Both the position numbers and the translations under genes were made by a program. The notes under the pieces are model-generated. The model was not told the DNA's origin, searched no databases, and saw nothing but the letters and a program-made list of their open reading frames with translations. A stretch of DNA of 64,000 bases from positions 124,001 to 188,000 of the forward strand of contig JAVLUZ010000636.1 of NCBI GenBank assembly GCA_036768485.1. The letters run 5' to 3'. The stretch is from Mermis nigrescens. Taxonomy: Eukaryota > Nematoda > Enoplea > Mermithida > Mermithidae. Shown here in pieces: positions 22,101 through 32,801 of this stretch. The stretch's first letter is position 1. The number at the start of each line of letters is the position of its first letter.

Positions 22101-24016
22101 TGGTTATCACAATATCAGTAAATGTAGTAAAAATAATAGCATAATAGCAATAAACTATCCAATTAATACACTTACTACATAAAAAATATACGAAAAATAG
22201 CAAACAAGTAAATTAATGGATAAATAAATAAGCAGACGAATAGGTATATGTATACATACATAGGTATTAAACGAAATTTAATAAATTAAAACTATATACC
22301 TTTATCCAACAAGTATATATTAACATTACGATATATTATTTATATACTAAACAAATATGTGTATGCAAATGAGATCATAAACAGCTTGATAATAAAAAAT
22401 GTACGTATATGTAGCAAATGAACAATTAAATAACCAAAATAAGCAATTGAGTGTAAAATAATCTTCTTACGCATATGCAAGTGGACACGCATGGCAGGGG
22501 TTCGGGAAGGGTATAGACTCAGAATAATAAAATGGAAAGACTTTTGTGAGAAAATGAACGCTAATTGTAGTCAAACGGAACAAATCGCATTCCTACAAAA
22601 GTGCTTGAAATTTACCAGATAGTGTTTGATGATATTTTGCGCAATGCCGCCCCATCGCCCCCAGACTTTGGCAGCTGCCCATGTATTATCTAGACCTATA
22701 AATCAGGCCAACCATGCTGTGCATCTATGTTTACGGTTATGCGTACCTCGAGAAGGCAAAATAAGGGAAGAAATTGAACGGCAGTTTGAACCCAAAGACC
22801 ACACGACAGGCAAAGTTAACAGGAAGCGCGAATCATTCGGCACATAAATTAAATGCTGCACAGACTTTGCAAAACAAGATACCAACCAGACTGCCCTGAA
22901 AAATTAAATATTTCGATAAAGATTGATGTACTTGGTGTCATTTTGTTAACAATTTCGCGTAAAAAAAGATTTCCCAATTCATTTTGATTGATTAATTAAT
23001 TAACTTATTTATTTATTTATTCACTTATTGATCCCATTTTCCATTCATATGTTTGTTCATTTATGTGCTTATTAATTTAATTATTTTGTATACAGAAATA
23101 TCACCTGCTTTTAGGAAAAATAGAGATTTTCTGCAATGTTGATGAGTTCCCTTTCCTAATGTAACATAGGTAAATAATTAACCATTTAATAAGTTTTATA
23201 CTTACCATTAATCTATTAATCTCAATTTCGTATTCTATCAATTAATCTTAATTTTGTATAAGTTTCATTTTTATCTTTATCGTTAGTGTTATTCTTTTTC
23301 TTATATTTATTTATTTTATTTTTATTTCTATTAATCATTTTTTACTTCAGTTTTTCATTTTAATTTAATATTTTCGAATGTTTCCCTTATTTTTCTATGT
23401 ATAATGCTAGACGAATTTGAAGTTTAAGTATTTTTCTGGCGCGTTAAACTCACCTATCCGTTAGAAAAGGCGAGCAATTTGTGATTTTAACAAATCTAAC
23501 GCGATCGCCCAATCTTTGAATCGCCTTTTCAAATCCATTTTCTAAATTTCCTCTGCAAAAGTACGAGACGTTCATCTTTATTAAGGAACGAACATAAATT
23601 TAGGTGAAATTTTCTAACGAGCCGGTGGATAGGATTATACCTTATTGAAACATTTCCGTACCAATCTGTACTTCAAAATCTCACTTTGTACCAGCTGGGC
23701 CATTTTTTGTGCATTTCAGATTGATCAATTGAATCGATAGCGCGGCGGAATACTTTTCTGCGAGTCCGACGAGCTGAGATTCGGAAACGTTTTTGTTTTC
23801 AATATCGAAACTAATATATAACGATCGATCGTTCGAAATCAATCGATGCCACATCCGACAAACTCTAGCGCATTGGCATTTATCGATCGAATCCAGATGA
23901 GACACGATTCTTCTGAAACACAGACGTTCCGATTCCGATTGCCCAAACGGTTGTTTTTCGGTGTTGACTCTCGGTTGATTTGCTATTCGAATCGTAGCAC
24001 GCGATTCATCCTGCAT
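19061..24016 (-). CDS. F-box/leucine-rich-repeat (FBXL) protein, whole gene model
   Basis: Exons 24016-23685, 23552-23454, 23130-23105 (microexon candidate), 21950-21795, 20406-20248 and 19152-19061 join in frame. The product would be an SCF ubiquitin-ligase substrate receptor: an N-terminal F-box (about residues 30-70) to bind Skp1, then five or more leucine-rich repeats to bind the substrate. Phases 2, 1, 1 and 1 match at each junction, which is strong support for a real gene. Repeats include RRLSIYCGNVTISGLSAIG and LRKLTLVQTTITLDAVIHFC. The end is unsettled. Either the last exon runs past its CTTCAG|GTACGA donor to TAA at 19048-19046, or a further exon exists that I could not find. FBXL genes are hard to tell apart by eye; the ciliary FBXL13/DRC6 type is one possibility only. 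The length so far is about 300 residues. Confidence 0.8.
20248..20406 (-). CDS. FBXL gene, exon 5
   Basis: The acceptor ttttaaattag precedes a phase-1 exon of 159 nt. It reads KHCQKLEELEIDRFADL and a further repeat ending DAVIHFC, with donor TGTA|GTGAGA. It continues the SAIG ending of the previous exon exactly as leucine-rich repeats do. Confidence 0.8.
21795..21950 (-). CDS. FBXL gene, exon 4
   Basis: A pyrimidine-rich acceptor (ctgtcgtttttgactttag) is followed by 156 nt in phase 1, with CLFTIAKCWPKFLRRLSIYC and GNVTISGLSAIG, a textbook FBXL repeat. The donor is ATAG|GTAAGT. Confidence 0.85.
23105..23130 (-). CDS. FBXL gene, 26-nt microexon candidate
   Basis: The acceptor ctcatcaacattgcag and donor GCAG|GTGATA enclose 26 nt reading KSLFFLKA. 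The exon enters in phase 2 and leaves in phase 1. That is the change needed between the exon ending at 23454 (phase 2) and the one starting at 21950 (phase 1). The fit could still be chance. Confidence 0.5.
23454..23552 (-). CDS. FBXL gene, exon 2
   Basis: Acceptor gtacttttgcag and donor GATAG|GTGAGT enclose 99 nt reading NGFEKAIQRLGDRVRFVKI then TNCSPFLTD, a leucine-rich-repeat-like stretch in frame with the F-box exon. Confidence 0.8.
23685..24016 (-). CDS. FBXL gene, F-box exon (likely first coding exon)
   Basis: ATG at 24016-24014 opens a frame with the F-box FRRIVSHLDSIDKCQCARVC and then WHRLISNDRSLYIS, matching the Skp1-binding consensus, followed by a first repeat (ESQLVGLAEKYSAALSIQLI). 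An acceptor-like ttattttag lies 21 bases upstream, so part of the 5' leader may be on another exon. The donor used is ACAAA|GTGAGA, phase 2. Confidence 0.82.
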
Positions 24017-24876
24017 GCCGTTGCTTCTTAACTTTTTCTAAAATAATTAAGCGAAATCATCGATACGACAAAAATGAAAAGAAAAAATAAAAAAGAATGG
24101 AAAAAGATTAATAACGTAATAAAAAGTAACTCAATTAAATAGAGAGCATTACTAAAATTAAATAAAAGAAAGATTAAATAGATAAAATAGAATAAAAGAA
24201 AAAAGTAAAAGAAAAGCGAGCCGTTAGCATAAATGAAACGAAAAGACGCGAGAAATATTAAAATTTACCTAAAAAGAAGTACATCATGAGAAAATTACGC
24301 TTTTTACAGGGCGCGAGATTCTAAATGAAACGCCATGAAGTGAGTGGCGAATAGATACAGAAAAACATGGAATACGAAAAAAATCACACGAATAGGTGAT
24401 GACATCAGAAAAGGACTTAGGTTGCTACACAGTTTCGCGTCTTTAATACTCTGACGGCCATTGCAGTAAAAAAATAGCTTGAATAAATTCCGAATTTTAT
24501 CAAAAGTTTATTTTATTTATTTTATCCGAACTAATTGATAAAATTCGACTCGAGGACATTAATTTTTAATTGTTGAATCTGCAGAATGACTCTTTTTCCA
24601 AAAAGAAAATAAGATGAGCCTCAACACAATTTGTAAAATATAAAAATAACCAAGTACTAAAAATTTCATTTACGCGGTCTAAAACGAACACTTCTTATTT
24701 ATTAGAAAAGAGCGATAAGATTCTTTTGGCTTTCCGCGATAAACACATAAAGGAAAAGCGTTTTGATTCGACTGCACAAACAAAAGTTATTCTTTACAAA
24801 TATTGTGGACTCATATTTAATTTATGTATGGACTTGTATAGGGTGACAGAGTTATATAAAATACTTATTAAACTAA

Positions 24877-25038
24877 TTAATTGATAAAATTTTTACGAAA
24901 ACTCGGGATATTGCATACTTTACGAACGGCTGGTTTCGGTCTAGAAAGAGATTCATGAGCCGTGTCGGAGGATTCCATGCCGTCGTATCCTGAATCGACT
25001 GTGCTAATTTTGCTTTCAATTTTCGTGAAATCCGCATG
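24877..25038 (-). CDS. ZNF365-like gene, terminal exon
   Basis: The acceptor catttatgctttcataaatag region ends at 25039 and a phase-0 frame of 53 codons ends TAA at 24879-24877. It contains STVDSGYDGMESSDTAHESL and a basic tail with FRKNFIN. The serine/aspartate-rich stretch resembles a phosphorylated tail. Confidence 0.65.
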   Translation of the reverse strand, partial: HADFTKIESKISTVDSGYDGMESSDTAHESLSRPKPAVRKVCNIPSFRKNFIN

Positions 25039-26656
25039 CTATTTATGAAAGTAAAGCATTAAGATAAAAAACGACAATGAAAACTTTAAAGATAGGTAAT
25101 ACATGTCTGATCAATCTTCAGTCCTACTCAAGGCGAAATATTATAGTCTGTTTCACATAAGTTCGGGCATAAATTTTGAGAATTTTTCGAAAGTAAGCCG
25201 ACGGATTACGATTATTATAAATCAAATCAATGCTGTAATCGCAATCTTTCAACTTATTGTCGGATATGGTTCTCAGAATTTATCGACCAAACTTGTGTGG
25301 AAGTGACTATAATTGTTGACTCGATCGGGGTTATTCCTAAAAACGCTGTTGTGTCAGAAAGTCGAATAAATTTGCCACATTTCTCTTAATTTAAAGATTA
25401 TTTATGAGAATTTTCGAGAAGGATGAAAATAGATAGTAGTCATGCATTGACAGCAACCAAATTCTGAGGGTTTAAATGGACTAAAATCGCAAAGGCCCCA
25501 AAATTTTGATTCCCTCCCACAAACTCTCATCCTCATGCCCGATTGTAATCATCGTGGCTCCATCGAGGCACGATTATTCCAAGAATAAGCTTAATGTCAA
25601 ATAGTAAACAATGTTTACGTGTTAAAATTTAAATCACTGTGTCAAACGTTCGAAATTCAAAAAGTTAAATCAATAAATTCCTATTGGTTCATTCAGGGCT
25701 TTTAAAATTCTTATGGAAACCTAATTTCAGCTCTGACAGTCAGTAATAAGAATTTTTGGCCCAATAATAGACGTTGTCACGAGTACGCAAAGGTTACATA
25801 CAAACTACTCAATAAATGTAGAAAGAGCAAATAGAGGCGAAAAGCAAATATGTAACAAAATGGACTAATACAACAAAAAATAATATATAAAGAATAATAA
25901 TGGTGAGCAAATAATAATGCAAAGGAACGGTTTGACAACTAACATTATGATTTTCTCGCTGCCTTCTTTGCTTTTGCGATTCCAGATCACGTTTTTTAAT
26001 TTCATTCGACAGTTCGTGAACCTGTGAATGAAATCAGGAGTTAAAGGAGTAAAATTAATTTCGAAAAAGATATTATCTATTGCAATATACTTCCCATTCG
26101 CGAATTTCGATGTCGTCCAATAATTTGTCCAGAAATGCCTCCAAATCCGCCTTGCCGCGTTCTTGGGCGAAGCTTGCCTTGTCCAAATAAATTCTCAATT
26201 GTTTCAAATTTTCCAATAATTTAGTATTTTTCGAATGTAGCGCTTCGTGGTCCGATTTAGATTCTCGTTCGCTCAGCAGTAAACGACTTTTTAAATAATC
26301 GTTCTCCGCCGATAAATATTCCAAATTTTTTCGTAAATTTTCCACTTTTAGGTGTAAAAATTTAAATCCATAGGGCCGCCATAATCGATCGAATTTTTGT
26401 CGCCGAAATCAAAATTCTGATCAAATTTCGTAGCTGATAAGGTTTTGTTTATTATTTGATTAGCCTTAATTTCCGATCTGGTAGCGTCTCTATTTAGGCT
26501 AAAGTAATTTCTCATTTCTCGACTATTGCTGATTACGCAATGAACCGAGTCGATGTGGTTTTTGAGTTGGGATAAATCGGCGAATGGTTCTTTAATATGA
26601 GCATACTCTTCCCGACCTTGGCACAACGGACATCGAAGCATTTTTTGGCAACTCAA
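24877..26656 (-). CDS. ZNF365-like zinc-finger/coiled-coil protein, whole gene model
   Basis: An N-terminal C2H2-like finger (LRCPLC about residue 7, spacer, LKNHIDSVH) is followed by a long coiled coil with leucine heptads. The coil ends RGKADLEAFLDKLLDDIEI. The order and the block QERGKADLEAFLDKLL match vertebrate ZNF365 (LRCPRC finger, then QGKARLQDFIENLL). ZNF365 is reported at centrosomes and in genome-stability roles. Exons: 26656 to about 26346, 26344-26091, 26021-25944 and 25038-24877. The last three join in phase 0, with a 69-bp intron between the second and third. The finger and coil frames differ by one base near 26373-26375. That means a very short intron, a sequence error in a C-run, or a real break. 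An X-box 61 bp upstream of the ATG hints at RFX control. Confidence 0.75.
25141..25306. mobile_element. Family E MITE (copy in the ZNF365-like gene's intron region)
   Basis: Starts tatagtctgtttcacataag and shares the whole 165-bp body (gggcataaattttgagaatt, gtaagccgacggattacg, tcaacttattgtcgga) with 48192-48359. A partial copy lies at about 55411-55567. The right terminus is truncated. Confidence 0.7.
25944..26021 (-). CDS. ZNF365-like gene, exon 3
   Basis: The acceptor gatttcattcacag opens 26 codons reading VHELSNEIKKRDLESQKQRR, continuing the coiled coil in phase 0. The donor is ATAAT|GTTAGT. Confidence 0.72.
26091..26344 (-). CDS. ZNF365-like gene, coiled-coil exon
   Basis: Open in one frame with ENLRKNLEYLSAENDYLKSR and LLENLKQLRIYLDKASFAQE, ending EWE at the donor GAA|GTATAT (26090). 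The next exon starts only 69 bp later. Reading the 20 codons before 26344 in the same frame (YGFKFLHLKVENL) also gives a heptad pattern, which favours a one-base deletion over an intron. Confidence 0.78.
26346..26656 (-). CDS. ZNF365-like gene, zinc-finger exon
   Basis: ATG at 26656 opens MSCQKMLRCPLCQGREEY, then FADLSQLKNHIDSVHC, giving a C2H2-like finger with two cysteines three residues apart. The frame stays open for 102 codons to a TAA at 26350-26348 that is probably not the true end. Confidence 0.72.
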
Positions 26657-26716
26657 TTAGGCTGAACACCAGACTGTTTCAAGGAACGAAACAATAAAAT
26701 AAGCATGGCGCTCGCT

Positions 26717-26730
26717 GTTTCTATGGCAAC
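26717..26730. promoter_or_regulatory. X-box (RFX-binding site) upstream of the ZNF365-like gene
   Basis: GTTTCTATGGCAAC fits RYYNYY-AT-RRNRAC on both strands and lies 61 bp upstream of the start codon at 26656. X-boxes at this distance typically mark RFX-controlled ciliary and centrosomal genes. The match and spacing are visible; the regulation is inferred. Confidence 0.6.
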
Positions 26731-27529
26731 TAGAAGTTTATGTTTAAGTATAAGTTGAAGAGTTTTTGAGTTTCAGTCTTATTTTCAGTTTTTATTTTTT
26801 ATTTTTAGTTTTCATTCTTTAGAGTTTATGTAAATTACTTTCGCGAGAAAGTCAACAAAAAGTAAGAAGAACTAAAAGTCAAAAAGTTAAAAAGTTTAAA
26901 AAATTTGAAAGTTAAAGAAGTTAAAAGTCAGTAAATTGACTAAAAAACTTGGTGGGATTTTATTATAGACTACGTAATCTTATATCTATCTTTAGTAAAT
27001 GTGCTAAAATAGATCTGATTAGATCAAGCTAAACTTTCTTGAGTTTAATTCGATAGAACTCGCTAACCTAACGCCTTATGCCTTCTCCGAAACTGTATCA
27101 GAAAGTTTCACGTCATTTTTAGCGTACTATGACGGTTTTAAACTTTCCCAAAAAACTTAAAGGAAAAAGAACATGAGAAGCGGTTCACTGGAAAGAGCAT
27201 GCTGAAAAAATTCGTAAATATGCTTATACAAATAGTCAAAGTGTAAATGAAAAACATATCGACCATATTAAAAAAACACGAATTCTTTACCAAATCGGAC
27301 GATTTAGCAACATAATCAGTTGAAAGAAGTTTTTTGGATTTTCAAAATGGGCTTAAAGATTGGATAATATGAAATGTACGGCCTACAAAATGTATATATA
27401 ATTTAGGGCTACCTGTTGTCTCTTTATGTATTTCACGCATAGAACTTTCCAGAATCTCATGCGATTACAGTTTAGGGCTTTTATCTTAGCGATGGACTAT
27501 GAGCTATGTGCCTAGATGCATAGCATGCA

Positions 27530-28013
27530 TGACTGGTCTATGGGTCAGCAAGTCAGGGTTGCCAGATAGCTTTTTTGGGCCGAAATAACCTTAAAAACTG
27601 GCGTAAGTGCAAAAATAGCATACAGACCATGCCTACATTAATCTACAGTTTTTGGTCAACTTAGAAACATTTAAACAGAAAACTTGATTTGTATCTATTT
27701 TTGATCTTCATTTGTCTCATCTTCCCGGAAAATTTTCAAATTTGTATATTCCGGAGTCTACACTACCCCCAAAGCCCCCATCTGCATACCTGAATAGGTG
27801 ACTGAAAATATAATATTCTTACTAGTGTAAACCCAGTTGCAGCGTGTTAGGTGCTTAAAGTAGAACATTATATAGATTTTAATATGAATTTGATAAAATA
27901 CGTCATAAATTTGATATAAATCCAATTTTTGGCATAAATTTAATTTACTTTGATATAAGCTATTATAATATAAATGTTGGATAAATAAATGTAGCAGAAC
28001 ATAATATGTCAAA
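27530..28013. other. Intergenic sequence without a recognised gene
   Basis: AT-rich DNA with scattered repeat fragments. The last 30 bases (ataatatgtcaaa) belong to the duplicated flank shared with 33461-33490. An 84-codon minus-strand ORF has no supporting features. Confidence 0.6.
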
Positions 28014-28850
28014 GGTATTATCCTAGCACGTCTCCACCTTCAGAAAAACGTGTCCTTGAACACTGTTTTTGTGTAAAAGTAATCGTTTATAGTCATATTT
28101 GGTACGCTGATGACGAATATGATAGTCATTTTTGACAAAAATGAGTATTCATTTTTTTAAAATTTTTTCCTTTTCAATTTTTTTTCGGTTTTTTGTTTTT
28201 TTGTTCTTTAAAATTTTTCTCTATTATGGCTGATCTGATAAAATTTGCCCTGTGAAAAAATATTTATTGGTTCTCGAGTTACAGTACGATGAAATTCAAA
28301 AAATTGAAGTAATTCAGGAAAACTTCGATTAAACTTCTACACAAAGGTGCCCAGAGGGCTTATTGTAGCGGTGCAAAAGTTCTATGTTGATTTAGGTGCA
28401 GCACCAAATTAGCTCTCAAAGAAAAAAGTTTGTTAAAATCGATCAAATATTCGCTGAGATGTTACAAAGTTTGAATTTTCACAAAAAATACAAACCTGCC
28501 GCGAGAAAAGATAGAACGCAAGTATGTTTTATTTCTCAAGATCTGTAGCACATACGACGATTCTGTTAATGCCAGAAAAAATATAAAATAATACCCGCCT
28601 TTCTAACATAAATGTTTACTATATTCGTAATCAGCTAATCAAATTATACCACAACTGGTGAGGCACGATTTCAACTTTAAATAAAATTTGCATAAATTTG
28701 CATATATAAGTAAATGTAAGCATTTTTGTTAACAATGACTATCATATTCGTCATCAGCGTACCAAATATGACTATAATCGATGACTTTTGCACAAAAACA
28801 GTGTTCAAGGATACGTTTTTCCGAAGGTGGAGACGTGCCAGGATAATACC
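28014..28850. mobile_element. Long-TIR element (Mutator-like), 837 bp, with 9-bp target duplication
   Basis: Ends GGTATTATCCTAGCACGTCT and AGACGTGCCAGGATAATACC are inverted copies that extend about 120 bp inward (gtgtccttgaacactg, then tggtacgctgatgacgaata). Flanks TATGTCAAA (28005-28013) and TATGTTAAA (28851-28859) form a near-perfect 9-bp duplication. Long TIRs with 9-bp duplications suit Mutator-like elements. No transposase is present. Confidence 0.78.
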
Positions 28851-28985
28851 TATGTTAAAAGCAATATTGTCACTTCATTACATCTTGACATGATAAGACA
28901 ACACAGGCGTACCTAAACTACTGCTGAAAATTTAATTCCGAACAATATCAATTATCCTGCTAAAAAACTACATTGTTCTCGTGTA

Positions 28986-29210
28986 TTATCCCAATTCTTT
29001 CAATTTTTGTTTCGCCTTTTCAAAACTTTGATTAAAACTCTTCCTTGCATCTATTCCGGTCTTAATCTGCAAAACCTTCACATCATGTTGTCTTTTATTG
29101 GCAATCAGCCAAGGTTCATTTTCATCCTTGTTGGCCATTTTCCAACCATCATTATTCGAATAATAGCTTACCAGCATCAATATGAAGAAAGCAGCGATTG
29201 CATTGGACAT
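28986..29210 (-). CDS. Small secreted protein, paralogue 1
   Basis: The complete 74-codon ORF encodes a hydrophobic N-terminus (AIAAFFILMLVSYY) consistent with a signal peptide, then a short mature part of about 55 residues. Its signature is WLIANKR, later KSFNQSFEKAKQKLKELG at the C-terminus. Paralogue 2 (33601-33906) shares W-x-L-ANKR, the FNQ-x-x-E-x-A spacing and the final LG. Leader sequence (cgatatt just before ATG, gtgca block about 70 bp upstream) and 3' flank (aaaagcaatatt) are also shared, so the whole locus was duplicated. There are no cysteines in the mature part, unlike many toxins, and no known domain. I do not recognise the family; secretion is inferred. Confidence 0.68.
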   Translation of the reverse strand: MSNAIAAFFILMLVSYYSNNDGWKMANKDENEPWLIANKRQHDVKVLQIKTGIDARKSFNQSFEKAKQKLKELG

Positions 29211-29293
29211 TATACAATATCGAAAATGAGCAGTGGTGCGTATGTGGCTGCTGTAAAATTAAATACGTGTCAATTGCACTAAAACATAGTGAT

Positions 29294-30030
29294 TTCGTAT
29301 CTAGTATACAATTTACTCCCAGCGTTTTTTAGCCGATCCATATAAGCTACAGTAACCAAACTTTACAAGGAGATAGCTATAAGCCTATTGTACTAATCTG
29401 GCAAAATTGATTAACTTACGGTGTAAACCACACCTGGGCGTGGGGGTTTAGGGGGTATGCACCCCCTAAAAACCAAAATACTCCCCCAGAAATCAAAATA
29501 CCCCCAGAATTCAATTTTTTAAAATTTTTTCGTTTTTTTCGCAATTTTTTGATGCCAATGGATAGTGCTCGATGAGAAACGTCGAAAAATTGTTGTTTTT
29601 TCACCATACCACCATTTTTAAGGCCAATTTTTGACCTTCAAAAAATCTTGACACCCCTCCCCCCAGAATTTTCTTGCTGCCCACGTATGGTGTGAACTTA
29701 CTGCTTTGAAAAAAATTTTAAAAAAACTTACTTTACTTTACTTTAAACTTACTTTAAACTTACTTTTTTTAAACTTACTTTTGTAATGTAGGATGTTGAT
29801 TGAGTTACAAAAAACTGCTTTGTTTGAAACCCACCGAATCGTTTACAATTTTTAGATGCCGTTAGTACGTTGTAAACTGTGAGTGTAAAGCAGTAAGTTT
29901 ACACCGTAAGTTAATCAATTTTGCCAGATTAGTACAATAGGCTTATATCTATCTCCTTGTAAAGTTTGGTTACTGTAGCTTATATGGATCGGCTAAAAAA
30001 CGCTGGGGGGTAAATTGTATACTAGATCCG
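29294..30030. mobile_element. Inverted-repeat element with ~135-bp arms, upstream of the small secreted gene
   Basis: The left arm (29294-29430: tctagtatacaatttac, ttttttagccgatccatata, caaggagatagctat) recurs inverted at 29897-30030. A relative lies at 20912-21150. A family B element is inserted at the inner edge of the left arm. It starts about 85 bp upstream of the ATG at 29210 and so may have replaced promoter sequence. Confidence 0.75.
29429..29689. mobile_element. hAT-like MITE, family B (nested copy)
   Basis: Starts CACACCTGGGCG and ends CTGCCCACGTATG, flanked by GTGTAAAC and GTGTGAAC (8-bp duplication with one change). The interior has the family's aaaaccaaaatac, aattcaatttttt and gatagtgctcgatgagaaac blocks. 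It is inserted into the arm of the 29294-30030 element. Confidence 0.75.
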
Positions 30031-30439
30031 TGATTTCAGCCCCATTCATTGCTTACAGAGTGAGCTTCAGATTTTTAAACGATTGAAAATCAAAAGTTGC
30101 GTAACCTATACATAAGTTGTTTTTCTTTACTGTGTCGAGTATGTAAAGTTTAGTTGAGCGTGTAAGGTTTGCACAAAAAATAAACTCAATGTCCGAGGGC
30201 CAAATTTTCCTTTTAAGTGTTTGCCTTATTGTAAAAATTTACGAATTTGACTTTCAAATTTCTTTACATTCAGTGTCAGTTGAGCTAATGTATAAAAAAT
30301 GCTATTTTATGCTGCTTGTCGTTTCACTTGTTATGATTAAATATTGCTTTTTAAGTTAACTTCTAGAATATTCTGACGCTAAAAATCAGGAATTGAAATA
30401 AACGTGGAGATATTTGTATGATTAGGCCCTGTTGATTAT

Positions 30440-30607
30440 CAGGCACGTAGCTCTGGTGGGAATGGGGGGTCCGACCCCCAAAATTCAGAAAAATCGGAAA
30501 AATAAGACTTTCTAAACGTTATTTTGTGCTATTTTGGCCTTTTTGGGCTTAGTCTCCCCAAAATTGGTGTTGGTCCCCTCAAAATAGGACGGCCAGCTAC
30601 GTGCCTG
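30440..30607. mobile_element. hAT-like MITE, family A copy 1
   Basis: Begins CAGGCACGTAGCTCTGG and ends CCAGCTACGTGCCTG, flanked by ttgattat and ctgattat, an 8-bp duplication with one change. Length 168 bp, no ORF. It matches 41007-41195 in reverse. Confidence 0.82.
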
Positions 30608-31547
30608 CTGATTATGAAATTTTTACACTCTTTTATCATATGATGATTTTAACGTCAGCCATTCTTAATTATTTTGTACTCAAAATCTATATTTTTTGTA
30701 CGAAGACAGCAGAATAACGCTAAAGGCAAATGATTGGAATAATTTTGATTTGACGAAATTTTACTAGTTTTCACAAGCAAAGTTTTTACTTCAAATAGTA
30801 GTAACATAGTTTTAATCTACTTTAATAACTCTATCCGACAAGTTTCTGGTGGAACCCGAAAACTTCTCGGACAAGAACTTATCAGATACAGACTCGTCCA
30901 GATTTGATGGACTGGACCCAGCTGTTTTCCCTTTTTTAAAACTCCGTTAATAAACTATTCAACCCATTTTTTCTTCCTATTGAAGTGCTATCTTTTCTGC
31001 ACTATCAAAAGCTTACAATATATTCCTTACAATACATTTCAAGTCAATTTGAGAGAAAAAGAAATACGGATCCTGTCCTGTGTGGCTAGGCTTATCAGGA
31101 ATAGGTCAGAGAATTAAAAATTATAGCACGAGGACAACTGTTCGAATTAAATAGCGTAAAAAGAGTGGACATACAGATAAGAGTGATATACGAGCAAATA
31201 CTTACTTAATAGAACACTTTCAGCTAATCAGGGTTAGACCGTCTAAATCTCTTTTATAGCAAGCTTTTTTAATTTTTAGATAAAAATCTTTAATCTTCTT
31301 TATCTGTAAAAATGTAAGGAAAATTTTCAAATGCTAAAATAATGCTTTTGCAAACAAGAAATCCTCGAAGCTATTTTCTCACCATCTTTAAATTTTTTAT
31401 CGCTCAAATTTACATATATGTATGTATGCGGATACATTACATAGCAATGATTTTAGAAAAAAAATATTCTTTTTTGTAAAAATCGTTCCTTTTCGAATTG
31501 GTTTCCGGAGAGGCGTTGACATAATGCAATAAAAATTAATTGGAAAA

Positions 31548-32170
31548 TCATGGCCAGTGGCAGATCTACAATTTTCCCAAGGGCGGGGGGGGCGGTCCCA
31601 ACTTTTTCAAAAACAGCCAGAAATAGGTCCAAGAATTTTCCCTTCACGCGGGAAACAGCGTTTTTCGGCGTTTTATATTGTATACTTTTACTTAAAATCA
31701 CTTTTGACGAAAAATTTTTCTTCGAAAAGATTTTGAATTTTCGACAACTTTGCGCGAAAAAATCATTAAATTTTTTTATCGAAAATGTGGAGCGAAGCGC
31801 CGGGAAATTTATGAAATTAAGGCAGACGGACGCTTAGAAGCTTGATTTACTGCTCGATTTCCTGTATTTGTGACATTTAACGCGTAACATCGAAAATTTT
31901 TAATTGAAAATGGAAGAAAGCTGTGCTAAAATAGCTATTTCTGCTGTTCAAATTGCTTTGAAACCTATTCGATGAGCAAATAATGGCCGCAAGGTCGCCA
32001 AGAAAGTAAATAAATGTCATTAATAGGTATTTCCGGCGCGCAGCACCGGAAAATTTTGAGAAATTATCGTCACCGATGGCCAAAAATCATTGCAATTACA
32101 TATCCATTCTTTATCTCGCCAAATATTTTTGTACGATGGGGGGTAGCCGCCCCGCCCGCCCCTGATCATG
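31548..32170. repeat. Dispersed repeat family J, copy 1
   Basis: Shares start (cagtggcagatctacaattt then gggcggggg), middle (gtcgccaagaaagt, taataggtat), the gcgaagcgccggaaa box and end (tttatctcgccaaatatttt then GC-rich gccgccc) with 39290-39830. ORFs of 82-95 codons on both strands arise from the repeat. Confidence 0.7.
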
Positions 32171-32801
32171 GCTTTATATTCTTATAATCCCATTCGTACG
32201 TCATTTTACGTAATAAATATTTTCGATTTCAAAAAGTCAGTAAGATCTATGTAAATACGTGCTGTGTGCGACACCATGGGCTAAAAAATTTGGATGATAT
32301 GCTGACAAAATGACCGAAAGCGACTAAAAATAGTGCCGTTCAAAAACTTTTTCAGGCTTTATCGAAGTAAACGGAGATGTTTGTATAATGCACAGTAACA
32401 GTTGACTAAGATTTCCTGAATGCCGATTGACAACATATTTATGAAGACTCAGAATTCATATTTCATCTGTTATTGTGATTTCTGGGATCGATTAGCATTT
32501 TCTGAATACTAAACGTAGAAACATTTTTAAGCTTTGTAGAATACTTAGAATATATTAATGTTTTACGATAGTATTCTGGGATCTTTTATTCAGATTCGGA
32601 CAGGTTTATGATGTTAAAAGTATTATGGCACGCTCGATTTATATTTGATGGAGCGATTCGGTAAAGAATCATTTCCTAATGCTGACAGTGGAGCGATTCT
32701 ATTCTTAGCACAGATTATGCTCCAGTTGAACATATATATGTAAGTAGTACTTAAAAAAATCCTGAATACATATTAAGATTAAGATTTTCGAAGGTTTGAA
32801 G

